From the NCBI RefSeq assembly GCF_025567365.1, contig NZ_JAOQJG010000002.1:1-64000 (forward strand): a stretch of 64,000 nt of DNA. Direction: 5' to 3'. A program made the translations under genes and the position numbers. Positions 27,087 through 37,118 of this stretch are shown piece after piece; position 1 is the first letter of the stretch, and the number at the start of each line of letters is the position of its first letter. Below the pieces are notes generated by a model. The model ran no database searches. It was not told where the DNA came from and saw only the letters and a program-made list of their open reading frames with translations. The stretch is from Anaerostipes amylophilus (GTDB lineage: Bacteria > Bacillota > Clostridia > Lachnospirales > Lachnospiraceae).

Positions 27087-27095
27087 TGGTAGAAT
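27087..27095 (+). promoter_or_regulatory. possible extended -10 promoter of the PTS operon
   Basis: TGG-TAGAAT, 43 nt before the first PTS start, without a convincing -35. This suits an activator-dependent promoter. Confidence 0.35.
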
Positions 27096-27137
27096 AAGCT
27101 TGTAAATAAGAGATAGGAAAAAAGAAAGGAGAAGAGG

Positions 27138-27572
27138 ATGAAATACGTAGTATTAGTCAGCCACGGAACATTTGCACCAGGACTTCACAGTGTACTTAAG
27201 ATGTTAGCTGGTGGAGAAAGAGAAGACGTGATTAGCGTCGGATTAGAGGACGGAATGAGTGCTGATGAATTCGCAGAGAAATTCAGCAATGCGATCAGCA
27301 AGATCACAGTAGACGATGAGATCATTCTTCTTGGTGACATTGTGGGTGGATCACCTCTTACAAATGCAATTGAACAGGTATCAAACAAAGGACTGATCGG
27401 TCAGACAGTGATCTTTGGTGGAATGAACTTGGCAATGGCATTGACAGCAACATTAATGAAAGACGGCGTAGACACAGACATGCTAAAAGATAGCTTGATC
27501 AATGAGGCAAAAGATGCAGTTAAAGAATTTGTTATGACATCAGCAAACGATGATGAAGAAGACGATATTTAA
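27138..27572 (+). CDS. mannose/fructose-family PTS component IIA
   Basis: 144 residues. Phosphoacceptor His9 is in VLVSHGTFAPGL. IGLEDG-like and LLGDIVGGSPLTNA segments are typical of EIIA-Man. It accepts phosphate from HPr and passes it to IIB. First of four PTS genes. The order IIA-IIB-IIC-IID equals B. subtilis levDEFG, and the adjacent fructanase argues for fructose as substrate. Confidence 0.92.
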   Translation: MKYVVLVSHGTFAPGLHSVLKMLAGGEREDVISVGLEDGMSADEFAEKFSNAISKITVDDEIILLGDIVGGSPLTNAIEQVSNKGLIGQTVIFGGMNLAMALTATLMKDGVDTDMLKDSLINEAKDAVKEFVMTSANDDEEDDI

Positions 27573-27591
27573 ATTTTAAGGAGGAAAAAAT

Positions 27592-28089
27592 ATGTCAGTT
27601 TCATTTTTAAGAATTGATGACCGTATGATCCATGGTCAGACAGTAACACGTTGGTCACTAGAGTATCCATGCGATGGGCTGATCGCAGTGAACGACAAAG
27701 CAGCAACAACAGATGCACTTAAGATGGCATACAAGAGTGCCAGCACAAAGAAAACATTTGTTTGGACATATGAAGCATGGAAAAAGAAAAACCAGAAAGT
27801 ATTAGACAGCAAAGACAATTACTTCCTGATCACAAAAGATCCAATCCAGATGAAGAAGATCTTAGTGGATGATGGATTTGTTCCAAGTGATGCAAAGAAA
27901 GTAATCGTAGGACCATGTAATGACAGACCAGGAGCTGTCAAACTTGGTAATAACCAATCTATTACACAGGAAGAAGCAGAAGCTTTAGAAGCGATCAGCA
28001 AAGCTGGTTATGAAATCGAATTTGCACTGATCAAAGAAGCGTCCATCGGAACATGGGACAAATTCAGAGGTCAGTTTGGATTTAACTAA
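27592..28089 (+). CDS. mannose/fructose/sorbose-family PTS component IIB
   Basis: 165 residues. Phosphoacceptor His14 is in LRIDDRMIHGQTVTRW. The C-terminal half carries the usual IIB-Man core. It receives phosphate from IIA and phosphorylates the incoming sugar. GGAGG precedes the ATG. Confidence 0.93.
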   Translation: MSVSFLRIDDRMIHGQTVTRWSLEYPCDGLIAVNDKAATTDALKMAYKSASTKKTFVWTYEAWKKKNQKVLDSKDNYFLITKDPIQMKKILVDDGFVPSDAKKVIVGPCNDRPGAVKLGNNQSITQEEAEALEAISKAGYEIEFALIKEASIGTWDKFRGQFGFN

Positions 28090-28115
28090 AAAACCAATAG
28101 AGAGGAGAAACTATT

Positions 28116-28970
28116 ATGACAATTAGTTGGTTACAAGCAATCATTTTAGGTATTTTTGCCTGCTTATCCAGTATGCCTGGTATGGGAGGTACAACCATTG
28201 GTAACTACACATTAGGAAGACCATTAGTTGCAGGTCTTGTCTGTGGTATCGTACTTGGAGATATTCAGGCAGGTGTTTTAGTCGGTGCGGCAATGCAGGT
28301 TGTATATATCGCATTGGTTACACCAGGAGGAACTGTATCAGCAGACGTTCGTGCCGTATCTTATATCGGTATTCCACTGGCAATGTTAGCATTAAATTCA
28401 TACGGATTAGATCCTGCATCAGCAAAAGGTATCTCCATGGCAACATCATTTGGAGCAATGGTAGGAACAATCGGTACAGTATTATTCTATGGAACAGCAA
28501 CGATCAACCTTGTATGGCAGCACATTGGATGGCAGGCCGTTGAAAAAGGTGAATTCAAGAGATTATACGTTGTAGATATGGTTCTTCCATGGATTTCTCA
28601 TATCATCTGCAGTTTCTTACCAGCAGTTGTAATGTGTAAATTAGGAGTTCCAGTTGTAGAAGCGATCAAAACAACATTACCAATGGATGGAATTGCAATG
28701 AAAACACTGTTTACAGTAGGTAGCTTGCTTCCTTGCGTAGGTATTGCGATCTTATTAAAACAGGTAGTAACAAAAGCAGTTGACTTTATACCATTCTTCT
28801 TCGGATTTACATTAGCAGCAAGTATGGGATTAAACCTTGTATCAGTAACAGTTGTAGCAGCAATGTTCGCAATTATTTACTACAACATTAAAATGGTAGG
28901 AATCAGAGCAAAAGAAGCAGCCTTAGCTTCTGGCGGTTCCTTTGACGATGATGACGAGGAGGATATTTAA
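28116..28970 (+). CDS. mannose/fructose/sorbose-family PTS component IIC
   Basis: 284 residues, polytopic. The start WLQAIILGIFACLSSMPGMGGTTIGNYTLGRPLVAGLVCG and GAAMQVVYIALVTPGGTVSADV are IIC-Man hallmarks. With IID it forms the membrane channel. The acidic C-terminal tail (DDDDEED) overlies the ribosome site of the next gene. Confidence 0.93.
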   Translation: MTISWLQAIILGIFACLSSMPGMGGTTIGNYTLGRPLVAGLVCGIVLGDIQAGVLVGAAMQVVYIALVTPGGTVSADVRAVSYIGIPLAMLALNSYGLDPASAKGISMATSFGAMVGTIGTVLFYGTATINLVWQHIGWQAVEKGEFKRLYVVDMVLPWISHIICSFLPAVVMCKLGVPVVEAIKTTLPMDGIAMKTLFTVGSLLPCVGIAILLKQVVTKAVDFIPFFFGFTLAASMGLNLVSVTVVAAMFAIIYYNIKMVGIRAKEAALASGGSFDDDDEEDI

Positions 28971-28971
28971 T

Positions 28972-29808
28972 ATGGCAGAGAAAAAACTATCTAAAAAAGC
29001 GTTAAATAAATCATTCCGTAACTGGGCTTATGGAAACTTAACATGTTTCTCTCAGGAACATATGCAGACATTTGGTTATCTGTGTGCAATGCTTCCATTG
29101 GTAGAAGAGTTATATGATACAAAAGAAGAACAGAAAGAAGCAATGAATACATACACAGCTTTCTTTAATACAGAACCACAGGTTGGATCTATCATCGTAG
29201 GTATCACAGCTGGTCTTGAGGAAGCAAAAGCAAATGGAAATGAAGATATCGATGCAGAAGCGATCAATGGTATCCGTGCCGGTCTTATGGGACCTTTAGC
29301 AGGTATTGGTGATTCCTTAGTTGTAGGTACATTAATTCCTATCTTACTTGGTATCGCACTGGGATTATCAACAGGTGGATCTGTCGTAGGACCAATCTTC
29401 TATATCGTAGCATGGAATTTGATCATGGCATTTGGAATGAAGTTCTTATACTTCAAAGGATATGAACTGGGTGGAAAAGCCGTAGATATCCTGGTTGGTG
29501 AGCAAGCAACCGCGATCCGTGAAGCAATCGTTATGTTAGGAACAATGGTTGTTGGATCTGTAGCAGCAACATGGGTATCAGTAAAAACATCATTCCATCT
29601 CGTAAACAGTGCAGGAAAAGAATTCTTAAATCTTCAGAATCAGTTAGACGGAGTATATCCAGGATTCTTAACAGCAGCTTTTGTAATCTTCTGTTGGTGG
29701 TTAATGTCAAAGAAAAAAGTATCTCCAGTTGTTACAATGTTGATCTTAGTAGTTGTAGCATTTATCGGAGTTATGATCGGATTCTTTAACCCAGGATTAA
29801 AATACTAA
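28972..29808 (+). CDS. mannose/fructose/sorbose-family PTS component IID
   Basis: 278 residues. The N-terminal SFRNWAYGNLTCFSQEHMQTFGYLCAMLPLVEELY and GIRAGLMGPLAGIGDSLVVGTLIPILLGIALGLS are IID signatures, with a C-terminal membrane region. I chose ATG 28972 after GAGGAGG. An in-frame earlier start inside the IIC gene lacks a site. Confidence 0.93.
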   Translation: MAEKKLSKKALNKSFRNWAYGNLTCFSQEHMQTFGYLCAMLPLVEELYDTKEEQKEAMNTYTAFFNTEPQVGSIIVGITAGLEEAKANGNEDIDAEAINGIRAGLMGPLAGIGDSLVVGTLIPILLGIALGLSTGGSVVGPIFYIVAWNLIMAFGMKFLYFKGYELGGKAVDILVGEQATAIREAIVMLGTMVVGSVAATWVSVKTSFHLVNSAGKEFLNLQNQLDGVYPGFLTAAFVIFCWWLMSKKKVSPVVTMLILVVVAFIGVMIGFFNPGLKY

Positions 29809-29823
29809 GAAAGGAAGTATATT

Positions 29824-30108
29824 ATGACAACACAAACAAGAGCACAGCAGCTAAAAGAAATTGAATTTCAGACACAAATGCTCAATAACCTCAAAAAATG
29901 GATTCGCAATCTCATTATTTTATCCTCTATCGGAATCATACTTGCGTATTGGGGACTAGGTGCCCAAAGTAAAATGCCATTTACAGTATTTGGTGTAGTT
30001 GGAGTGATCATTACGATCATCAGTGTGATACTTTGTGTTGTCATAGGACTTGGGATAAAGAGAGGCAAAGAAAACATAGATAAGATTATACAATTGATTA
30101 AAGCATAG
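29824..30108 (+). CDS. small two-helix membrane protein at the end of the PTS operon
   Basis: 94 residues, family not recognised. An N-terminal amphipathic stretch (QLKEIEFQTQMLNNLKKWI) is followed by helices near 30-45 (LIILSSIGIILAYWGLG) and 52-76 (FTVFGVVGVIITIISVILCVVIGLG), then a basic/acidic tail. It lies 15 nt after IID. S. mutans levDEFG also has a small downstream gene (levX); the positional likeness is suggestive only. Confidence 0.7.
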   Translation: MTTQTRAQQLKEIEFQTQMLNNLKKWIRNLIILSSIGIILAYWGLGAQSKMPFTVFGVVGVIITIISVILCVVIGLGIKRGKENIDKIIQLIKA

Positions 30109-30136
30109 GTATAAGAACTTATTGTTTTTTGAGTGA

Positions 30137-30171
30137 AAAGGACGATTATAGTTTGATCGTCCTTTTTTTGT
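30137..30171 (+). terminator. intrinsic terminator between PTS operon and fructanase
   Basis: 10-bp stem AAAGGACGAT/ATCGTCCTTT, 9-nt loop, T-run. The fructanase start lies 22 nt further on with no visible promoter between, so its expression may depend on read-through here. Confidence 0.85.
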
Positions 30172-30192
30172 ACAAAGAAAGAAGGAAAAATT

Positions 30193-33100
30193 ATGAGAAA
30201 AATAAGTCCAAGATTATTGGCACTAATGATGGCAGGAGCTGTTACAGTTACCTCCATAACACCAGTAACAGGATATCAAACGATTACTGTAAATGCTGCA
30301 ACAGATAGTCAGGAGAAAGAGGCAGCGTAAGGATATCAAACGAATTTAACAGGTTTTGATTATAAGAAAGGTGATTGGAAAGAAACAAAAGATGGTCTGT
30401 ACAGCAATGCAGTTGATAAAGGAGACTGTTTTGCATTCAGTAAAACAACAGCTAAGAATTTTGTATATTCTACAGACGTAACATTTAAGAGAAATCAAGG
30501 TGCAGCAACATTAATTTTCCGTTGTAATAATAATCTTGATAATAAAGAATGCTATGCGGTAAATATCGATGGAGGTTCGCATAAATGCAAGTTTTGGCGA
30601 TGGCAGGAAAATAGTGATTATCAGTTGATTGATGAAAAAGAAGTAAAAGCAACGGATGATGAGAAATATACTTTAAAAGTAGTGGCTTATGATTCATGGA
30701 TTTCTTATTATGTAAATGATACTTTGATAGCAAGTACAGGTGATTATACACTTCAAAAAGACGACAAAGGACAGAGTACTGTTTTGACAGAAGGTTCTCT
30801 TGGTCTATTAAATTGGAATGGTGAGATGACATTCCAAAATACCTATTATACAGAATTAAATGATCAAAACACACCAGAGTTAAAAAATATCTTGGTATCT
30901 TCCTCAACTGGAGATGTGGAGAAAGCAGCACAATTTACATCCACAGAACCAATTATGATTCAGTATGTAAAGAATAATGCAGAAACAGTAGACTTGAATA
31001 TCGAAAAGAAAAATAAAAATGCAGATGTACAGGTTGAATATGATGGAAAAACATATAACGATGGAAAGAATATTCCAGTTAAAGTTGGTAAGAATTACAT
31101 TACAGTAAAGAGCACAGTTCAGGGAGAAAATGGACAGACAGCAACTTTAACATATCGTGTAAATGTGCATCGCCGAGCAGCAGATAAAACTTATTATAAT
31201 GAAGCATACAGAAATCAGTATCATTATTCTGTAAAGGACGGATGGGGAAATGATTTAAATGGATTGGTTAAGTATAAAGGAACATATCACATGTTTTATC
31301 AGTTCTATGATGATACAAAATGGGGGCCAATGCATTGGGCACATGCAACAAGTAAAGATTTGATCCATTGGGAAGAACAGCCAATTGCATTATATCCAGA
31401 TGCAAATGGAGCTATGTTTTCAGGATGTATTGTAGCGGATGAAAAGAATACATCAGGACTTTTTGGTGACGGCAATGAAGGTGGATTAGTTGCATTGATC
31501 ACAGCAGATGGAAATGGACAACGTATTAAAGTTGCCTATAGTACAGATGAAGGAAAAACTTGGAAAAAAACAAATAAAATTGCAGCAGACTGGTCAAAAG
31601 ATCCATTAAACAATAGAGATTTCCGAGATCCTAAAGTTTTTAGATGGGAAAATAAATGGTTCATGGTAATTGCAGGCGGACCACTTCGTATTTATTCATC
31701 AGACAATCTGACAGATTGGAAATGTGAATCTACATATGCAGATCTTCATACAGAATGCCCTGACCTTTATCCAATTGAAACAAAAGATGGTGTGAAATGG
31801 GTACTTTCCCGCGGTGGAAGATCTTATAAAGTCGGTGATTTTAAACAAGTTGATGGAAAATGGAAATTTGTTGCAGATGAAGCTTACAAAAACAGTGACG
31901 GTGTTATGAACTTTGGTAAGGATTCTTATGCAGCAATGACATATTATGTACAAGACTTCGGAACACAGGAAAATCCAACGATTCCAGAGATTATTGAAGG
32001 AAATTGGATGAATACATGGGATGATTATTGTAATAAAGTTGCAGATACTGTAGGACAGAATTTTAATGGAACTTATAATCTGAATCTTAAAGTAGGACTA
32101 AAACAGGAAAATGGAAAATACGTTTTAACACAGACACCAATTAGTGAATATGAGAGTTTAAGAGATGCAGAAAATAAGATTTCTTATAAAGATGTTACAA
32201 TTTCAGAAGATAATGATCTCTTAAAGGATTTTGCAAAGGATACATATGAGATTGTTGCTAAATTTAAACCATCAGAGAAAACAAAGAAAGTTGGGTTCAG
32301 ACTGAGAAAGAATCAAAATGATACAGAATATACCGATGTAATTTATGATTTAGAAAATGAGAAACTATCTATCGATAGAAGTAAATCAGGAAAGATTATC
32401 AGTCAAGAATTCAAAAAAATAAATGAGCAGTCTAATGTGAAAAAGAATGAAGATGGTTCTGTAGAATTACATATTTATGTAGACAAAGCCAGTGTCGAAG
32501 TATTTAGCAGTAATAATACAGCAGCAGGAGCGAACCAGATATTCCCAACACCAACAAGTTTAGGAGCATCTGTTCTAGTAGAAGGTGATCCTGTAAAAGC
32601 AGATATTGATATTTATCCAATGAAGTCAATTTGGACAGATAAGGAAGAATTGACAGATGTGGAATCTGTTGGATCTATGCAGAATGAGAACCAGACATTA
32701 TATGCTGGTGATAGTGTAGAATTAAGTGCATATGTATTTCCAATTTCTATGGATCAGACGATAACATGGGATGTTACAGAAGGAAAAGATGTTGTAAGTA
32801 TCAAAGAGTCAGATGGAAAAGCAGTTGTAACAGCATTAAAATCAGGAAAAGCAACAGTTACTGCATCAAGTAAATCAGATCCATCAAAGAAAAAGATATT
32901 TACGATTAATGTAAAAGAAAATAACTTCAAAACAAACATTAAGAAATTTGTAAATGTAAGTGGTAATTGGACGATTGATGGAGAAGTGTTATCAGATTCC
33001 AACCAGTCTGCAAATGATTTTTATATGTCTGAAGATGCGGTAGTTAATGAAAAATCAACAATAGAAGTGGATATGTCCTTTGAAAAAGGATTAGTTAACT

Positions 33101-34014
33101 TAATTTTTGCATCAAAATCAACGGATCCAAATGGAGCATATTGTCTTCAGTTTGTTCCAGGTAGTAACAAAGTGCGATTGTTTAGAATGTATAAAGATGG
33201 TGATATTGCAGTAGGAGAGATGTCTTCTAGCATTAGTGATGGATCATATCATCATGTGAAGATTGAAAAAGAAGCAAATGCAGTGAAAGTATATGTAGAT
33301 GATAAGGAATGCTTAAATTATACTTTTGATGCAGATAAAGAGTCAGACAAAGATTTCTTTGATATCAAAACTGGATATATGGGACTTGGTTTATGGGATG
33401 GTGCAGTAAGTTTCAAGAATTTATATGTAGATAAAAAAGAAGAAACAAAACCATCAGAGCCAACAAAACCATCAGAAAAACCAAAAACAATTTCAGTAAC
33501 ATTAAAAGGTAATGGTGGAAAAACTGTTACAACAATAAATAAAACAAAAGCTGGAACTAAATTACCAGGATGGAATAAAACAAAATATAAAGCTGCTGGT
33601 AAGAAAGGTTATGTATTTGCAGGATGGACTTATAAAGGAAAAGTTGTTAATAAAGTACCTGCTTCAGATAAAAATATTGTATTAACAGCAAAATTTGTTA
33701 AAATCAAAGTAGAAACAGCGAAACTATCATCTTTGAAAGGTAAGTCTGGAAAAGGAACAGGATTTGTAGCCAAATCTATCAAATACACAAATAAATATGG
33801 AGAAAAACGAGGATTTAGATTCCGTTATTCTACAAGTAAAAAGATGAAATCTGCAAAATACAAAACAACAGGTTTAGCAAAAAACGTTTATACCAAAACA
33901 GGTCTGAAAAAAGGTAAGAAATATTACGTACAGGTTCGTTATTACTATTATGATTCAACAAATCAGAAAGTATATGGAACATATTCTAAAGCAAAATCAG
34001 TGAAAGCATATTAA
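30193..34014 (+). pseudogene. secreted multi-domain GH32 fructanase/levanase interrupted by an in-frame stop
   Basis: ATG 30193 after GAAGGAAAAA starts a signal peptide ending near VNAATDS. Codon 46 is TAA (30328-30330). The same frame then stays open for 1,227 codons. Domains: LamG/concanavalin-like (to ~30860), cadherin-like beta-sandwich (~30880-31170), GH32 five-blade propeller with NDLNG (~31250), RDP in FRDPKVF (~31625) and EC in TECPDLYP (~31750), GH32 C-terminal sandwich ending IDIYPM, Big_2 (~32690-32920), a second LamG, a PSEPTKPSEK linker, an InlB/List_Bact-type repeat (FAGWTYKGK) and a C-terminal Fn3-like module. All catalytic motifs survive. Intact length would be 1,273 residues. 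No good restart site with signal peptide exists after the stop, so extracellular activity should be lost unless the stop is read through or is a base error. Confidence 0.85.
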
Positions 34015-34036
34015 AGATCCAAGACCTAAAAAAAGG

Positions 34037-34082
34037 AGAAAGCCATCTGGAACATTTTATCCTCGCCAGATGGCTTTTCTTA
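34037..34082 (+). terminator. intrinsic terminator after the fructanase
   Basis: 12-bp core stem AAAGCCATCTGG/CCAGATGGCTTT, extended after a bulge, then a T-rich tract. Confidence 0.85.
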
Positions 34083-34134
34083 CTTTATAATAGAAGAAAT
34101 GGACAACAAAGTAGAAAAATGAAAGGATGAAGAC

Positions 34135-34938
34135 ATGATGAAAAAATATAAAGCAGTATTCAGTGACATTGATGGAACATTATTAAATTCAAAGCATCAG
34201 ATACCAGAAAGTACAAAAGAAAAAATAAAACAGATCAATGAAAATGGAATTCCATATGTCTTAGTATCCGCAAGAATGCCCAAAGGTATGACAGCTATCA
34301 GAGCAGAATTAGGGGCGAAGAGTCCAATGATCTGCTATAGTGGTGCCTTAGTTGTTGATGAAGAAGATCATCCAATCTACAGTGTGGCAATGCCACAAGA
34401 AGTTGCCATGAAGTTATGCAGAAGAGTTTATGAGTTGAATCCAAAGATTTCTATCAACATTTACACAAACGATGAATGGCTGGTAAAAGATAAAAAAGAA
34501 TACTGGGCAGCTCAGGAAAGTGATATCACAGGCGTGATTCCACAAGAAGTATCCTTTGAAGATGAAGAAGTCTATAAAGAAGTGCATAAAGTATTATGTA
34601 TGGGTGATAAAGCAGATATTGCTGCATTGGAACAACAGTTAGTGAAAGAATTTCCACAGATCAGAATCTATCGATCTAAGGACACCTATTTAGAGATCAT
34701 GTCCATGAAAGCATCCAAATCTGATGCAATCCACATGTTAAAAGATCATTTTCATGTAAAACAGGAAGAGACAATGGCATTTGGAGATAATTTCAATGAC
34801 ATCGATATGATCAGATACGCAGGACTTGGAGTCGCCATGGGAAATGCAACCGATGAGGTAAAAGAGGCAGCAGATATTATCACAGATATCAATGATAACG
34901 AAGGAGAGCGCCAGATCTTGGATAAATATTTTAAATAG
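34135..34938 (+). CDS. Cof-type HAD-IIB phosphatase
   Basis: 267 residues. Motif I FSDIDGTLLN, motif II Ser in VSARMPKGM, motif III Lys in SKSDAIHML, motif IV GDNFNDIDMI. A paralogue of the phosphatase gene near 10.9 kb. Substrate unknown; the neighbouring sugar locus makes a sugar phosphate plausible. Either of two adjacent ATGs (34135, 34138) could start it. Confidence 0.85.
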   Translation: MMKKYKAVFSDIDGTLLNSKHQIPESTKEKIKQINENGIPYVLVSARMPKGMTAIRAELGAKSPMICYSGALVVDEEDHPIYSVAMPQEVAMKLCRRVYELNPKISINIYTNDEWLVKDKKEYWAAQESDITGVIPQEVSFEDEEVYKEVHKVLCMGDKADIAALEQQLVKEFPQIRIYRSKDTYLEIMSMKASKSDAIHMLKDHFHVKQEETMAFGDNFNDIDMIRYAGLGVAMGNATDEVKEAADIITDINDNEGERQILDKYFK

Positions 34939-34983
34939 GAAGAAGCATTATATAAAATATAGTACAAGGGTATAATAGCAAGA

Positions 34984-35039
34984 GCCATAAAATAAACGTA
35001 ATCTTAGAGATGAAATAGTTTATTTTATGGCCCTTTTTT
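34984..35039 (+). terminator. intrinsic terminator between convergent genes
   Basis: 14-bp stem GCCATAAAATAAAC/GTTTATTTTATGGC (34984-34997 with 35018-35031), 20-nt loop, T-run. Confidence 0.8.
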
Positions 35040-35134
35040 TCTTAAATATAACAAACATTTATATAAATTAGTAGAGCTATTTGACAATGCATCAAATTAC
35101 ATGATCATGTTCCTGAAGAATACACAACTAAAAA

Positions 35135-36052
35135 TCACAACAGATTTCCTTGCTTAATATCAAGAATCTTCATCTCATGCGAAATCGTATTTAAAACTTT
35201 CCGCTTATGAAGACTCCAAACAGGAGCGATCAACAGATTTTTCGGGCCATCCCCGGTCAATCGATGAATCACGATCTCAGGACTTAAATTTTCAATACAT
35301 TTTAAAAGCAGATCAACATAAGAATCCAAAGTAAAAACATCAAAAGGATGTTCTTCATAATAAGCTGCCAGATCTGTATTCTTCAAAATATGCAGCATAG
35401 AAAATTTCACTCCATGAACAGGAAGTTGATTTAAATAACGAACCGATTCAAGCATCATATCAGTTGTTTCACCAGGAAGTCCAAGGATCAGATGAACAAC
35501 CGTCAGCACTCCAATTTTATGAAGATTCAAAACCGCCTCATCAAAACAAGACAAAGGATATCCACGCCTGATAAATGAAGCAGTCTTTTCATGAATTGTC
35601 TGTAATCCAAGTTCCACAAACACAGGTTTGATCTGATTCAAACGCTCAAGCAGGTTAAGAACTTCAGGAGGCAGACAATCAGGTCTTGTACCGATCGCAA
35701 GAGCAACAATTCTTGGATCATGGATCGCTTCCATATATAAAGATTCTAATTTCTCAATAGGACCATAAGTGTTTGTGAATGCTTGAAAATAAGCAATATA
35801 CTTTCCGTTCTCAATCTTCTTAGAAACCATCTCAATTCCAGCAGAGATCTGATCCGTTACAGATAAGCAGGATGAAGAAGCGAAATCTCCAGATCCTCCT
35901 TCACTGCAGAAAATACAGCCACCAGTTCCAAGTGTTCCATCTCGATTTGGACATGTAAAACCGCCATCTAAAGATACTTTATAAATTTTCTCACCAAAAT
36001 AATTTTTTAAAAAGCTGTCAAACGAATAATAACGTTTCCCGTGCCAATTCAT
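35135..36052 (-). CDS. TIGR01212-type radical SAM protein (YhcC-like)
   Basis: 305 residues. The N-terminus YYSFDSFLKNYFGEKIYKVSLDGGFTCPNRDG leads to the cluster motif C-x8-C-x2-C (CPNRDGTLGTGGCIFC), a spacing typical of this family rather than Cx3Cx2C. EKTASFIRRGYP and VHLILGLPGET follow. It is related to Elp3-type radical SAM enzymes. The reaction is not established. It lies alone on the minus strand. Confidence 0.85.
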   Translation of the reverse strand: MNWHGKRYYSFDSFLKNYFGEKIYKVSLDGGFTCPNRDGTLGTGGCIFCSEGGSGDFASSSCLSVTDQISAGIEMVSKKIENGKYIAYFQAFTNTYGPIEKLESLYMEAIHDPRIVALAIGTRPDCLPPEVLNLLERLNQIKPVFVELGLQTIHEKTASFIRRGYPLSCFDEAVLNLHKIGVLTVVHLILGLPGETTDMMLESVRYLNQLPVHGVKFSMLHILKNTDLAAYYEEHPFDVFTLDSYVDLLLKCIENLSPEIVIHRLTGDGPKNLLIAPVWSLHKRKVLNTISHEMKILDIKQGNLL

Positions 36053-36213
36053 AAGATCATAACTCCTAACTACAAGTTTGTTATATACAAGATAGCATGA
36101 AAAATGTGGAAATTCCAGCGATTTTAAGTTACAAAATATTCATAAAACTATTTTCAGATCAATATTTACTATGATTGACAGTATTTCCTACAAAAGAGTA
36201 TATTCTTTGTTCA

Positions 36214-36999
36214 CTAATTGTTAGAAGATACTTCCTGATAGGTATTTAAATCTTTTGGAAGTGAAACAGTAACAGATTTTCCAGGATTATGATAAATAAG
36301 ATTCATTTTCAAAGTTATTTTTCCAACTTCATTACTGTTACTTTCTATTACCATTTTGATAGATTCTTTCACAGGAAGATCTTTATCATTGAGCGTTTTT
36401 TTACCAGACATAGAAGTGATCTTAATAGAATCACTGCCGCCTGTGATCGCAGACATGGAATTTGTGATATTCTCAACATATTTATTTAATCCATCACTGT
36501 TAATACTATAACTGATGACGTTGTTACCATCATCTTCACTAAGTTTAAGATCTTTATAATATTTGATCGGCAAAGTTGACTGTCCTGTGGTTGATTGAAT
36601 TTGTTTTTGGAGACTGGCGATATCCATTTTCATTTTCTGCTTTGTACCATTAGAATTCATATAATAATATCCATCTGCATAATACATTGTCATGTTAATA
36701 TTCTGACCAAGCATATTGATGGTAGAAGTCATGGACATTTTGAGGTTATCTTTTTTTAGTGTTTGAAGTTTGGTATCGAAGTTCATCTTAAAATTAATTG
36801 TTGATTGAGATCCCTCTTTTCCCGTTTCAATTGTATAAGAGGCATTTCCATTAAAATCAGCATCTTTTAGACTGCTGCTTTGTTTAAGAGATGACTGCAT
36901 AACTTCTTTTGCTGTTCGTTTCTTCTGACATGCTGTAATTGAAAAAAGCAGGATGCAGGATAGAAACAATGCACTGATTTTTTTCATTTTTGCTTTCAT
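36214..36999 (-). CDS. lipoprotein, DUF6612/LppX-like
   Basis: 261 residues. The signal peptide SALFLSCILLFSITAC ends in lipobox ITAC. The body resembles the LolA/LppX-like fold of clostridial DUF6612 lipoproteins (repeated beta segments, MTMYYADGYYYMNSNGTKQKMKM). Function unknown. The start is set by GGAGG 9 nt upstream of ATG at 36999; two earlier in-frame ATGs lack sites. It is divergent from the hydrolase gene. Confidence 0.75.
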   Translation of the reverse strand: MKAKMKKISALFLSCILLFSITACQKKRTAKEVMQSSLKQSSSLKDADFNGNASYTIETGKEGSQSTINFKMNFDTKLQTLKKDNLKMSMTSTINMLGQNINMTMYYADGYYYMNSNGTKQKMKMDIASLQKQIQSTTGQSTLPIKYYKDLKLSEDDGNNVISYSINSDGLNKYVENITNSMSAITGGSDSIKITSMSGKKTLNDKDLPVKESIKMVIESNSNEVGKITLKMNLIYHNPGKSVTVSLPKDLNTYQEVSSNN

Positions 37000-37058
37000 A
37001 ATAAAGTCCTCCATAAAAGCGTTGATAGTTATGTTCATAGTTTACCACAAATCAATAT

Positions 37059-37087
37059 TTGACACAAAAATTCATTAGAATTAAACT
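37059..37087 (+). promoter_or_regulatory. sigma-A type promoter of the alpha/beta hydrolase gene
   Basis: TTGACA (37059-37064), 17-nt spacer, TAAACT (37082-37087). It overlaps the region divergent to the lipoprotein gene. Confidence 0.7.
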
Positions 37088-37118
37088 AAAAGAAATAAAC
37101 AGGATGGAGGTGCCAAAA

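Noticed and set aside
27080..27110. Sigma-54 promoter for the PTS operon, as for B. subtilis lev
   Set aside because: The GG and GC pairs near 27088-27099 are 8 nt apart, not 10. No sigma-54 activator gene is seen; the local regulator is NarL-type.
30625..34014. Independent start of a cytoplasmic fructanase at 30625
   Set aside because: The first possible start there is TTG without a ribosome site and would drop the N-terminal LamG domain. The interrupted secreted gene explains the frame better.
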